A stretch of 62,244 nt of DNA from positions 1-62,244 of the forward strand of contig CAADGI010000010.1 of assembly GCA_900696495.1 (NCBI GenBank), written 5' to 3'. Made by a program: the position numbers and the translations under genes. Under the pieces are notes generated by a model, which had not been told where the DNA came from, searched no databases, and saw only the letters and a list, made by a program, of their open reading frames with translations. The stretch comes from an uncultured Alphaproteobacteria bacterium (lineage in GTDB: Bacteria > Pseudomonadota > Alphaproteobacteria > Micavibrionales > Micavibrionaceae). How positions within the stretch are numbered: position 1 is the first letter of the stretch; every line of letters starts with the position of its first letter. Below are positions 1 to 7,890 of the stretch, in pieces.

Positions 1-4
1 CGGT

Positions 5-1105
5 TTAGACGTTAAACCGGAACAGGATCACGTCGCCATCGGCAACAGTATAATCCTTGCCTTCCTGGCGCATTTTTCCGGCTTCCTTGGCGGCGACCTC
101 GCCCTTCAGCGCGACGAAATCGGCGAATGAAATCACTTCCGCGCGGATAAAACCTTTCTGGAAGTCGGTATGAATGACTCCCGCCGCTTCCGGCGCCTTC
201 GCGCCAACGCGCACCGTCCACGCGCGCGCCTCTTTCGGCCCCGCGGTGAAATAAGTTTGTAACCCAAGAATTTTATAACCCGCGCGGATGATCTTGTTCA
301 GCCCCGGCTCCTTCAGCCCGAGCGAGTCCAGAAATTCCTTCCGCTCACCCGCCTCGGTCAGCTGCGCGATTTCCGATTCAATCGCCGCGCAGATCACAAC
401 GGCCTCGGTCCCCTGCGATTTCGCGAGTCCCTCGACCTTCTTCGTCCACTCATTGCCGCTCGCCGCCTCATGCTCCTTGACGTTGCACACATATAAGAGC
501 GGCTTTGATGTCAGCAGCATGAACGTCGCCATCCACGCCGTTTCATCTTCATTCGCGGGCTTCACCGTGCGCGCCGATTTCCCCGCCGCCAGCGCGTCGC
601 GTACTTTCACCATGAAATCGAATTGCGGCTGCAGGGCTTTGTCGCCCTTCGCCTTGCGCTCCATGTTCTGGATCTGCTTCTCGATGCTCTCGAGGTCGGC
701 CAGCATCAATTCCGTCTCGATAATGTCGGCATCGCGCAGCGGATCGACCGAATTCTCGACATGAACGATATCGGCGTCTTCAAAACAGCGCAGCACGTGA
801 ATGATCGCGTCCGTCTGGCGGATATTGCCGAGAAACTGGTTTCCCAGTCCCTCGCCCTTGCTCGCACCCTTCACGAGGCCCGCGATATCGACGAACTCGA
901 GTTGCGTCGGCACGATTTTGACGCTGCCGGCAATGCTCGCGATCTGGTCGATGCGCTCGTCCGGCACCGCCACGCGGCCCACATTCGGCTCGATCGTGCA
1001 AAACGGGAAATTCGCCGCCTGCGCCGCCGCCGTCGCGGTCAAGGCATTGAATAGCGTCGATTTCCCGACATTCGGCAGACCCACAATCCCGCAATTAAAA
1101 CCCAT
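5..1105 (-). CDS. ychF: Redox-regulated ATPase YchF (Obg-like)
   Basis: A complete 366-residue P-loop NTPase, the usual length for YchF/OLA1. The Walker A loop GLPNVGKS is at residues 9-16 and the G3 element DIAGLVKGA follows near residue 73. The G4 position reads NVKE instead of NKxD, which in this family switches specificity from GTP to ATP. The C-terminal part matches the TGS/ubiquitin-like domain. YchF binds ribosomes and takes part in stress and translation control. It is the last gene of a minus-strand rplY-pth-ychF series common in Alphaproteobacteria, separated from pth by a long inverted repeat. The stop codon lies only four bases inside the window, but the gene is whole. Confidence 0.97.
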   Translation of the reverse strand: MGFNCGIVGLPNVGKSTLFNALTATAAAQAANFPFCTIEPNVGRVAVPDERIDQIASIAGSVKIVPTQLEFVDIAGLVKGASKGEGLGNQFLGNIRQTDAIIHVLRCFEDADIVHVENSVDPLRDADIIETELMLADLESIEKQIQNMERKAKGDKALQPQFDFMVKVRDALAAGKSARTVKPANEDETAWMATFMLLTSKPLLYVCNVKEHEAASGNEWTKKVEGLAKSQGTEAVVICAAIESEIAQLTEAGERKEFLDSLGLKEPGLNKIIRAGYKILGLQTYFTAGPKEARAWTVRVGAKAPEAAGVIHTDFQKGFIRAEVISFADFVALKGEVAAKEAGKMRQEGKDYTVADGDVILFRFNV

Positions 1106-1133
1106 AAAATATTCCTTTTTTAAAATAAAAACT

Positions 1134-1215
1134 TAAACCACAGCGGCCACAGACGAAATCACAGCGCGTCTTGCGCAAAAGGCTCCTGTGTTTTCGCTGT
1201 GCTCGCTGCGGTTAA
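1134..1215. repeat. AACCAC-family intergenic inverted repeat, copy 1
   Basis: The arms begin TTAAACCACAGCGGCCACAG and end CGCTGCGGTTAA, enclosing a smaller palindrome around GCGCGTCTTGCGC. It fills the gap between pth and ychF. The central part is nearly identical to copies at 35923, 42240 and 57376, some of them inverted. A transcript would fold into a long hairpin, so it may act as a terminator or processing site. Confidence 0.85.
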
Positions 1216-1220
1216 TAAAT

Positions 1221-1829
1221 CTAATCTTTTTTCGTATCCAAAGTAACCTTGTTCATAAATTCAGAATCCTTACCATCCAGCAATTGCGGCACATGCTCCG
1301 CCACCGCCTTCAGCAGTCCGCCAAGCCATTTGTCATCTTCGGCCGCGAAATTCCCGAGCACATAATCGGCCACATCCATCTCCTTGTGCGGCGGGCGGCC
1401 CACCCCCAGCCGCACGCGCCAGTAATCCGTCCCCGGCAAATGCTCGTCCAGAGATTTCAGCCCGTTATGCCCCGCATTGCCGCCGCCTTTTTTCACGCGC
1501 ATCTTGCCGGGCGGCAACTCGATCTCGTCATACAGCGCGATAATTTTTTCCGGCGGGATTTTATAAAACTTCGCCGCCGGTTGCACGCTCTCGCCCGAAA
1601 CATTCATATAAGTTTGCGGCAAAATCAAAATAACCTTGCGCCCCTTGATGCTTCCTTCCGCAATTAAACCCTTGTACTTGGATTTGAACGGCGGGAAACC
1701 ATAAGTATCCGCGATCTTCTGCGCCGCCATGAATCCAATGTTATGCCGGTTACGCGCATATTTATCGCCCGGGTTCCCCAGCCCGGCGATCAGCCACGCA
1801 TCGTTCGTTTTCTTCTTAAATCCCAGCAT
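1221..1829 (-). CDS. pth: Peptidyl-tRNA hydrolase
   Basis: A 202-residue Pth-family enzyme that hydrolyses peptidyl-tRNA released by stalled ribosomes. The diagnostic motifs are GLGNPG near the N-terminus, NRHNIGF carrying the catalytic histidine, YDEIELPPG with the key aspartate, and GHNGLKSL with the substrate-binding asparagine. An AGGA element lies just upstream of the ATG at 1829. It lies between rplY and ychF on the same strand. A hairpin before it and an inverted repeat after it suggest that the three genes are not a single uninterrupted message. Confidence 0.97.
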   Translation of the reverse strand: MLGFKKKTNDAWLIAGLGNPGDKYARNRHNIGFMAAQKIADTYGFPPFKSKYKGLIAEGSIKGRKVILILPQTYMNVSGESVQPAAKFYKIPPEKIIALYDEIELPPGKMRVKKGGGNAGHNGLKSLDEHLPGTDYWRVRLGVGRPPHKEMDVADYVLGNFAAEDDKWLGGLLKAVAEHVPQLLDGKDSEFMNKVTLDTKKD

Positions 1830-1858
1830 CGTCCTACGAAACAGCTCTAGAAATAATT

Positions 1859-1892
1859 AAGCGGCAAGACGCTTTTAGCATACTTGCCGCTT
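1859..1892 (-). terminator. Hairpin between rplY and pth
   Basis: A perfect 10-bp stem AAGCGGCAAG / CTTGCCGCTT with a 14-nt loop, just downstream of the rplY stop. In the minus direction it is followed by an A/T-rich run (AATTATTT). It is probably an rplY terminator or attenuator with partial read-through into pth. Confidence 0.6.
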
Positions 1893-1925
1893 AAGATTAA
1901 TCCATTAAAAGCCTTACTTCTTCGC

Positions 1926-2639
1926 TTATTCCTTCTTCGGAGCAGCGGCCTTCGCATCGGCAGCCGGAGCGGCTTTCGCATCACCGGCCGGAGCGGCTCC
2001 GCCCTCAGCGGCAGCGGCGGCAGCGGCGACTTCTTCGTCAGAAGCCGGTGCAACGATGACTTCCTCAACGAACTGTTTCGGAGCCTGCAGCGTCGCAATA
2101 ACGTAGTTGCGGCTCTTGTCGGCCGGAACCGCGTCACCGAGCTTACCGTCGTTGATACGAACGGCATCGCCGATTTTCGTGCCGGTCAGGTCGAACACAA
2201 TCTCTTCCGGGATGTTCGTCGCGGTGCAGAGCAGCTCGGCTTCGTGGCGCACGATGTTCAGAACGCCCTTGTCGGCGGTGAGGCCGGGCGACTTGTCTTC
2301 GTTGATGAAGTGCACCGGAACGCGAACGGCGATTTTCGTCTTCGCGGTCACGCGCAGGAAATCGACATGCTCGACGCGGTCGGTGACCGGGTGAACCTGC
2401 ACGTCGCGGGCCAGCACCAGGTGCTTCGCGCCGTCGACTTCGAGGTCGCAAAGCGTCGTGAACATGTGACCTTTGTTGTACTCGATGTTGGTTTCTTTCG
2501 CGGTCAGCGAAATTTTAACAGGGGCCTTGGCGTCGCCATAGACAACGGCAGGAACTTTGTTCTCGCGGCGAAGACTGCGTGCAACCCCTTTACCGGCACG
2601 GTCCCGTGATTCCGCTTTCAAAGCGTAGTTCTTGGACAT
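1926..2639 (-). CDS. rplY: 50S ribosomal protein L25/TL5/CTC
   Basis: Binds 5S rRNA in the large ribosomal subunit. This is the long CTC form: an N-terminal L25 beta-barrel (residues 1 to about 95), a C-terminal TL5-type domain, and a low-complexity Ala/acidic tail rich in AAAAE and PAAD. The ATG at 2639 (MSKNYALKAE) is preferred over the in-frame ATG at 2657 because AAGGA lies seven bases before it; that start gives 237 residues. It leads the rplY-pth-ychF run. The Ala-rich tail is typical of alphaproteobacterial L25. Confidence 0.95.
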   Translation of the reverse strand: MSKNYALKAESRDRAGKGVARSLRRENKVPAVVYGDAKAPVKISLTAKETNIEYNKGHMFTTLCDLEVDGAKHLVLARDVQVHPVTDRVEHVDFLRVTAKTKIAVRVPVHFINEDKSPGLTADKGVLNIVRHEAELLCTATNIPEEIVFDLTGTKIGDAVRINDGKLGDAVPADKSRNYVIATLQAPKQFVEEVIVAPASDEEVAAAAAAAEGGAAPAGDAKAAPAADAKAAAPKKE

Positions 2640-2763
2640 GGTATTTTCCTTTTTCATAATATGGGGAGCCTCCAGGGGTGCCCGCCCACGGTTTCAGTGG
2701 CCGTAGATAGACCAAACCCCGGCCCCTTTGGCAAGAAAATTGTGGTTTAAAATCCCCTTCGCG

Positions 2764-2792
2764 TTGACTTAACCACCCCCAGGCCCGATAAA
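2764..2792 (+). promoter_or_regulatory. Candidate sigma70 promoter
   Basis: TTGACT at 2764-2769 and GATAAA at 2787-2792 are separated by 17 bp. This would drive the small secreted-protein gene at 2895 with a roughly 95-nt leader. The leader contains CTACAG...CTGTAG arms around a GC-rich inner stem (about 2812-2860). Assigned by motif and position only. Confidence 0.35.
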
Positions 2793-2894
2793 TTTCACAC
2801 CTACAGAAGCACGAAAAGATTCGCTTTCCCCGGCCCCTAAGGCCCGGGAAACAGCCTGTAGTTCATTGTGTAAAGCGTTGCCGGGTAACTGATT

Positions 2895-3167
2895 ATGAAG
2901 GCCTTACTTCTCGCCGCCTGTTTCTATGGCTTGTTAACTTTTTCCGCCCTCGCGGATGAAAACGGCGACAGCGCCACCGTCACCGCCTCGATCACCACCA
3001 TCTCCCCCGCCGCCTCGATAACCGCCGACAGCCATGGCCGCTGCTGGATCGGCGACATGGAAGTCGACTGCATCACGCAGGATTATATCGAAAGACGGGA
3101 AATACAGGTGGCGGCGGTTAACGAAACAGCTCCGAAATCGACTGTTCCTCGCACGTCCGGCGAATAG
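2895..3167 (+). CDS. Small secreted protein of unknown function
   Basis: A 90-residue protein not matched to a known family. It starts with a clear signal peptide (hydrophobic core [13 protein letters not shown], likely cleavage after SALA). The mature part is Thr/Ser/Ala-rich and has two cysteines in [11 protein letters not shown], which could form a disulfide in the periplasm. It converges on prs and overlaps its 3' end by 50 nt. The ribosome-binding site before the ATG at 2895 is weak. The signal peptide supports a real gene, but the overlap makes the C-terminus less secure. Confidence 0.6.
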   Translation: MKALLLAACFYGLLTFSALADENGDSATVTASITTISPAASITADSHGRCWIGDMEVDCITQDYIERREIQVAAVNETAPKSTVPRTSGE

Positions 3168-4050
3168 CCTCGCCCATCAGGTGCGCGACGCTGAGCTGCT
3201 GGATGTTATGCGCCACGCGCACGGCCTCGGTCGCCTGGATCGTGTCGGCAATCACCATGCTTTGCAGCGGCGAGGACGAAATCCGCGCCACCGCCCCGCC
3301 CGACAAAACGCCGTGCACAACATAGGCATGCACTTCTTTCGCGCCATGCTCTTTCAGAGCCACTGCCGCGTTACACAGCGTACCGCCTGAATCGACGATG
3401 TCGTCGACAAGGATGCAAACCCGCTCGTCCACCTCACCGATGACATGCATGACATCCGACACGCCCGCCTTCTCGCGGCGCTTGTCGATGATGGCGAGAT
3501 CGGCATTCAGCCTCTTCGCGAATGCGCGCGCGCGCACGACGCCGCCGACATCCGGCGAAACGATGCAGAGCTTCTCGCCGTTGAATTTCTTCTCGATCTG
3601 CGGCACGAACACCGGCGCGATGATCAAATTGTCGACCGGCATGTCGAAAAATCCCTGGATCTGCCCGGCATGCAGCTCCATCGCCAGCACGCGGTCGGCC
3701 CCGGCGGCGGTAATCAGGTCGGCCACCAGCTTCGCGGTAATCGGCGTGCGCCCCCCGGTCTTGCGGTCCTGCCGCGCATAGCCGAAATAAGGCATGACGG
3801 CGGTGATGCGCTTCGCCGACCCGCGCTTCAGCGCGTCGATCGCGATCAGCAGTTCCATCAGATTGTCATTGGCCGGGAAAGACGTCGACTGGATGAAAAA
3901 CACGTCCTCGCCGCGCACGTTATCCATGATCTCGACGAACACTTCCATGTCCGAAAATCTTTTAATACTGGCTTGGGTCAGGGGAACGTTCAGATACGCC
4001 GAAATAGCTTCAGCAAGAGGTTTATTCGAATTACCGGCGATAAGCTTCAT
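3118..4050 (-). CDS. prs: Ribose-phosphate pyrophosphokinase
   Basis: A 310-residue class I PRPP synthetase. It transfers pyrophosphate from ATP to ribose 5-phosphate to make PRPP for purine, pyrimidine, histidine and tryptophan synthesis. The central signature [14 protein letters not shown] and the PRPP-binding loop [15 protein letters not shown] (about residues 215-229) are both present. Length and motifs are normal. Its 3' end overlaps the convergent small secreted-protein gene by 50 nt. The next minus-strand gene downstream is rplY. Confidence 0.97.
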   Translation of the reverse strand: MKLIAGNSNKPLAEAISAYLNVPLTQASIKRFSDMEVFVEIMDNVRGEDVFFIQSTSFPANDNLMELLIAIDALKRGSAKRITAVMPYFGYARQDRKTGGRTPITAKLVADLITAAGADRVLAMELHAGQIQGFFDMPVDNLIIAPVFVPQIEKKFNGEKLCIVSPDVGGVVRARAFAKRLNADLAIIDKRREKAGVSDVMHVIGEVDERVCILVDDIVDSGGTLCNAAVALKEHGAKEVHAYVVHGVLSGGAVARISSSPLQSMVIADTIQATEAVRVAHNIQQLSVAHLMGEAIRRTCEEQSISELFR

Positions 4051-4140
4051 GGCGCTTTTTTAGGGGAAAATGGGATGAAAATCAACACCTTCTAGTCAAT
4101 CACCCACACGTGTCACCTCCGCGAAGACGGGGATGCAAAC

Positions 4141-4959
4141 TTAAAGAATAACAATTAACGAGATTTGACGCCCGTAATCCGGCTCTTTCCGGTGGGTGGC
4201 ACGGCGGAAGCTGAAATAATCCCGCTCGTTGGCGTAAGTATCGATGCCCGTAATGGCCACGTTGCTCAGCCCGCAATTATAAAGCCGCGCGGCGCAATAA
4301 CCCGGCAGGTCGAACATCAGCTTCCCTTCCCCGGCCCCGCTCATAAAAAACCGCTCGTTCTCCGGGTCTTCATCCAGGAACGGCGCGGCGAAATCATGCC
4401 CGACCTCATAAGACCGCTTGCTGATGCACGGCCCGATGGCCGCGCGGATATCCTTCGCCTTCACGCCGTATTCTTCCATTGCGTAGACAGTGGACTCCAG
4501 CACGCCGCCCAGCGCGCCCTTCCAGCCAGCATGCGCCGCACCGATCACCGGGCCTTTGTCATTGCGCCCGTAAAACAAAACCGGCGCGCAATCCGCCGTC
4601 AAAATCGAAATCGCCAGCCCCGGCACATCCGTCACCTGCGCATCCGCCTTTTCCCTCTCCCCTTTGGGGAGAGGGTTAGGGTGAGGGGGTCTTATTTTAA
4701 TGCATCGGTCACTGTGAATCTGATGAAGCGACAAAAGATTTTCCGCCTCAACGCCGACCATCGCCGCCACCGCTTCTCTGTTCGCTTTCACATGCGTCGG
4801 ATCATCCGCCGATCCCACGCCGCAATTCAGACCGTCGTAAATTCCCTTGCTGACGCCGCCCGCGCGGCCGAAAAACCCGTGCCGCACGCCCTCGCCGGTG
4901 AAACCCGGCACCTGCAGAAACGGAATTTCAGAATCCGGGGAGGCTGATATTTTGCCCAT
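4141..4959 (-). CDS. pgeF: Polyphenol oxidase/peptidoglycan editing factor family protein
   Basis: A 272-residue YfiH/DUF152 (PgeF) family protein. The family includes a factor that removes mis-incorporated residues from peptidoglycan precursors and enzymes with purine-nucleoside or laccase activity. Visible metal-site motifs are HQIHSD, AHAGWKG and GPCISKRSYEVG. Residues about 91-103 ([13 protein letters not shown]) do not belong to the fold: they are encoded by an in-frame palindromic repeat at 4653-4689, in a loop. The start overlaps the end of midA by 32 nt, so the two genes are probably co-transcribed. Confidence 0.93.
   Translation of the reverse strand: MGKISASPDSEIPFLQVPGFTGEGVRHGFFGRAGGVSKGIYDGLNCGVGSADDPTHVKANREAVAAMVGVEAENLLSLHQIHSDRCIKIRPPHPNPLPKGEREKADAQVTDVPGLAISILTADCAPVLFYGRNDKGPVIGAAHAGWKGALGGVLESTVYAMEEYGVKAKDIRAAIGPCISKRSYEVGHDFAAPFLDEDPENERFFMSGAGEGKLMFDLPGYCAARLYNCGLSNVAITGIDTYANERDYFSFRRATHRKEPDYGRQISLIVIL
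4653..4689 (+). repeat. GGAGAGGG-family palindromic repeat inside pgeF
   Basis: The core CCCTCTCCCCTTTGGGGAG is followed by AGGG and the tail TTAGGGTGAGGGGG. It lies in frame in pgeF and is read on the minus strand as [13 protein letters not shown]. The same element occurs in coaBC, mutS and other genes in this window. Confidence 0.9.
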
Positions 4960-6082
4960 TGGTCAATCCCATCACTTTGAACAGCGACCCCATTTGACTG
5001 GAATCGACAAGCCGCTGCAACGCTTTTTCAATATCGAATTTCTGCGCCGGCGTCGCCCGGCCCTTTAAAATTTCCGTGCGCTGCTCGATGCCGATCGTCT
5101 TCAGGAACGCGCCCTGCTCCACCGGGCCAAAAACTTCCGCCCCTTCCGCCTTCGCCGATTGCGCCGCCGCGTAAAAATCGACATGCGTCGTTAAATCCGC
5201 ATCGCCCACATCCTCCAGCGGCGAAACATATTGATGATTTTTAAGCGCCTGCAGCGTATCGCCCAGCCCCGGTTGCGTATGCCCGTAATCGATGATCAGC
5301 GCCGCGCCCGTGCCGCATCTGTTCATTTTCTTCACAAGGTCCATGACGAACTGGCTACGCACCGGGCTGATCTCGAAAATCTCGCCTTCCGCCGCTGCGA
5401 CATCAAGATTGAACGGGAGCTCTTTCGTCGCGTAAACGAATTTATCGTTCTGGACGTTCACCACGCGCTCTTTCCATGCATCCGCTCCGCGCACCAATTG
5501 CCGCACCGGCAGCGCATCCAGAAATTCGTTGGCAATCACGATGATTGGCCTATCAGGTAATTCCTGCAGATTCGCGTGCCAAAAAACTTTTGTCTCCCCC
5601 GTTCCCCCATTTGTCTCCCCCGCGTAGGCGGGGGTCTGGTCTTTTTTTGCCGGATGCCCCCCGCAGCCTGCCCTCTGCGAAGGCAGGGGGCGGGCAAGAC
5701 AATAAGGGGCCAGACTTTGTGCCTGCATTTCCCTCAACGCAGGACTAATTTCAAGCAAATGAATTTCTACTGAATCATGAAACCCCGGCACATTCTTCGT
5801 CGAGCGCATGATATCCGCCATCAGCGTCCCGCGCCCCGGCCCGCATTCCAGCAGCGTAAACACGGGCGAACCCATCTGTTGCCACACATCCATGATCCAC
5901 GCCGCGATCATCTCGCCGAACATCTGCGAAATTTCCGGCGCCGTCGTGAAATCGCCCCGCGCGCCGAACGGATCGCCCTTCATATAATAGCCGTGTGCCG
6001 GGTGCCCGAGCGCGAGTCCCATGAACTCCGCCACGTCAATCGGGCCCTTTTCCCGGATTAAGTTTTTTAAAATCTCTTCCAT
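4928..6082 (-). CDS. SAM-dependent methyltransferase, MidA/NDUFAF7 family
   Basis: A 384-residue class I methyltransferase. Mitochondrial NDUFAF7 methylates an arginine of complex I subunit NDUFS2; bacterial homologues are conserved in Alphaproteobacteria. The SAM-binding motif ECGPGRGTLMADI and the family segment NEFLDALPVRQLV are present. Residues about 126-164 (containing RAGCGGHPAKKDQTPAYAGE) are foreign to the family. They come from a compound palindromic repeat at 5591-5705 that stays in frame. pgeF follows with a 32-nt overlap. Confidence 0.9.
   Translation of the reverse strand: MEEILKNLIREKGPIDVAEFMGLALGHPAHGYYMKGDPFGARGDFTTAPEISQMFGEMIAAWIMDVWQQMGSPVFTLLECGPGRGTLMADIMRSTKNVPGFHDSVEIHLLEISPALREMQAQSLAPYCLARPLPSQRAGCGGHPAKKDQTPAYAGETNGGTGETKVFWHANLQELPDRPIIVIANEFLDALPVRQLVRGADAWKERVVNVQNDKFVYATKELPFNLDVAAAEGEIFEISPVRSQFVMDLVKKMNRCGTGAALIIDYGHTQPGLGDTLQALKNHQYVSPLEDVGDADLTTHVDFYAAAQSAKAEGAEVFGPVEQGAFLKTIGIEQRTEILKGRATPAQKFDIEKALQRLVDSSQMGSLFKVMGLTNGQNISLPGF
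5591..5705. repeat. Compound palindromic repeat inside midA
   Basis: It holds two hairpin units, CCCCGCGTAGGCGGGGG and CCTGCCCTCTGCGAAGGCAGG. It adds about 39 residues to MidA without breaking the frame. The sequence is related to the CCCCGCGAAAGCGGGG unit of the repeat in trpS. Confidence 0.75.
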
Positions 6083-6095
6083 AACAAACTATTTT

Positions 6096-6161
6096 TAAAC
6101 CACTGAGAGCACTGGGTACACTGAGTTAAAAAATATCCTTCTCAGTGTTCTCTGTGGTTTA
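6096..6161. repeat. AACCAC-family inverted repeat, copy 2
   Basis: The arms AAACCACTGAGAGCACTGGG and TCAGTGTTCTCTGTGGTTT enclose an A/T-rich loop. The right arm runs into lgt and encodes its last residues (ELNHREH) and stop codon, so the element defines the C-terminus of Lgt. Confidence 0.8.
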
Positions 6162-6951
6162 ATTCTTTTCTTACTGCATAAACAAATATCGAAATACCAG
6201 CCGCGATCACCGGCACGCTCAGCAACTGCCCCATCGAGACATGCTGGAAAATAAACCCAATCTGCTCGTCCGGTTCGCGCCACAATTCGCCAACACTTCT
6301 GAATATCCCGTACCCCGCCAGAAACACGCCCGATAAAACCCCGGGCCTCGCGCGCGCCCATTTAAAATGCAGCAGCGCCAGCAAGATCAAAAACAGCGCC
6401 AGCCCCTCCAGCCCGGCCTGGTATAACTGGCTCGGGTGGCGAGGCAACTCACCGCCGCCGGGAAATACGACCCCCCACGGCACATCCGTCACGCGCCCGT
6501 AAAGCTCGCCATTGATAAAATTCGTGATCCGCCCGAGGAAAATCCCGAGCGGCGCCGCGCAGCCGAAAATATCCGCCAGCCTGAAAAACGGGATTTTCTT
6601 CAGCCGCGTATAAAGAACGAGAACGATGATCACGCCCGCAATCCCGCCATGGAACGACATGCCGCCATGCCAGACTTTAAAAATCTCCATCGGGTGACTG
6701 AAATAAAACGCCGTCTGGTAAAACAGGATATAACCCAGCCGCCCGCCGAGAATGACCCCCGCGATCGCCCACGGAATGAAATCGTCGATATCGTCGCGGT
6801 TCGGGCGGGTTCCGGAATTAAGCTTCGTTATATAGATGCCATACCACCAGCCGAACAGGAACGCACTCAGATACGCCAGCGCGTACCAGCGGATTTCAAG
6901 GGGCCCGAGCGCAATCGCCACGGGATCAATATCGGGGAACTTCAAGGCCAT
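6142..6951 (-). CDS. lgt: Prolipoprotein diacylglyceryl transferase
   Basis: A 269-residue polytopic inner-membrane enzyme. It transfers diacylglycerol from phosphatidylglycerol to the lipobox cysteine of prolipoproteins. About seven hydrophobic segments are visible. The conserved HGGMSFHGGIAG and GRITNFINGELYGR motifs carry the catalytic histidine and arginine region. The final residues ELNHREH are encoded by the arm of an intergenic inverted repeat. It is transcribed toward midA-pgeF with that repeat between them. Candidate lipoprotein substrates in the window include the genes at 38927, 44296 and 54028. Confidence 0.96.
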   Translation of the reverse strand: MALKFPDIDPVAIALGPLEIRWYALAYLSAFLFGWWYGIYITKLNSGTRPNRDDIDDFIPWAIAGVILGGRLGYILFYQTAFYFSHPMEIFKVWHGGMSFHGGIAGVIIVLVLYTRLKKIPFFRLADIFGCAAPLGIFLGRITNFINGELYGRVTDVPWGVVFPGGGELPRHPSQLYQAGLEGLALFLILLALLHFKWARARPGVLSGVFLAGYGIFRSVGELWREPDEQIGFIFQHVSMGQLLSVPVIAAGISIFVYAVRKELNHREH

Positions 6952-7079
6952 AAGGACGTTTACCGCTATACAGGATGAATGCTTGTAGAGTGCATTAAAT
7001 ATCCACAGTTATGTTTTGTAAAGAACTGTTGAAATAAGCCACGAATCCGGCTAAAAAATCGCGCAATAATCACGCACAA

Positions 7080-7382
7080 ATGGGTATTGGGGTAATGCAG
7101 GCCAGGGAAAAAATTCTTGATGATGTTGCCCGCGTCGCCGGTGGCGCCGTCAGCGCATTCAGTTCGCTCCGCCGCCAGGTGAAGGACGAAGTCCGCGCCC
7201 GCATCGACGAACTCGCCCAGAGACTCGACCTCGTCCCCCGCGAAGATTTCGACCGCGTTGAACTCATGGCCTTCAAGGCACGCGAGGAGCAGGCAAACTT
7301 GATCAAACGCATCGAGGCTCTCGAAGCACAGCTCGGCGCCGCCCCGAAAACCAAATCCAAGTCGAAAGCGAAGCGGAAATGA
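7080..7382 (+). CDS. UbiK/BMFP (YqiC) family accessory factor
   Basis: A 100-residue protein of the BMFP domain family. It has an amphipathic helix-rich N-terminal half, a coiled coil near residues 70-90 (EEQANLIKRIEALEAQL), and a Lys/Ser-rich basic tail. UbiK assists ubiquinone biosynthesis, probably through UbiJ-like lipid-binding partners. The start at 7080 gives MGIGVMQAREK; an ATG five codons later (7095) is an alternative. The stop overlaps the start of the YbjN gene by 4 nt (ATGA), so they are translationally coupled. Confidence 0.85.
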   Translation: MGIGVMQAREKILDDVARVAGGAVSAFSSLRRQVKDEVRARIDELAQRLDLVPREDFDRVELMAFKAREEQANLIKRIEALEAQLGAAPKTKSKSKAKRK

Positions 7383-7885
7383 GCACCGAACTCGATCTTC
7401 ACGACGAACTCGTCATCAACCCGCTCGACAGCGTCGAGGAATTCCTCGCCTCCAACAACTGGGCCTTCAACCGCATGAACCCGGATGAACTCACCGTCCA
7501 GGTCACCGGCAAAACCGGGACCTACCGCCTCTTTTTCCTGTGGCAGGAAGACATGAGCGCCCTGCAGTTCTGCTGCCAGTATGATTTGGTTGTTCCCGCC
7601 GCCAACCGCGATGCCGCCTGCAATGCGCTGATCAACCTGAACGAAGGCCTCTGGATGGGCCATTTCGACATCCCGCGCCAGACCAACGTCCCGAGTTTCC
7701 GCCAGACCTGCCTGTTCCGCGGCGCGACCCGGGCCGACTCCGCCGAACATATCGAGGACCTAGTCGACATCTCCCTGGCCCAGTGCGAGCGTTACTATCC
7801 GCTCTTCCACTTCCTCACCAACACCGCCCGCCTCGACGAGCAGAACCTCACCCTCGCCGTCATGGAAACGGTCGGGGAATCGTAA
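7379..7885 (+). CDS. YbjN domain-containing protein
   Basis: A 168-residue cytosolic protein of the YbjN family, whose fold resembles type III secretion chaperones. It is common in Alphaproteobacteria just before proC. The molecular role is not established. No signal peptide or membrane segment is visible. It is coupled to the upstream ubiK-like gene by ATGA, and proC starts six bases after its stop, making a three-gene plus-strand operon. Confidence 0.85.
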   Translation: MSTELDLHDELVINPLDSVEEFLASNNWAFNRMNPDELTVQVTGKTGTYRLFFLWQEDMSALQFCCQYDLVVPAANRDAACNALINLNEGLWMGHFDIPRQTNVPSFRQTCLFRGATRADSAEHIEDLVDISLAQCERYYPLFHFLTNTARLDEQNLTLAVMETVGES

Positions 7886-7890
7886 GCCGC

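Noticed and set aside
7783-7890. Longer start for proC
   Set aside because: The added peptide is an out-of-frame reading of the YbjN gene. The Rossmann motif should be at the N-terminus, as with the ATG at 7891.
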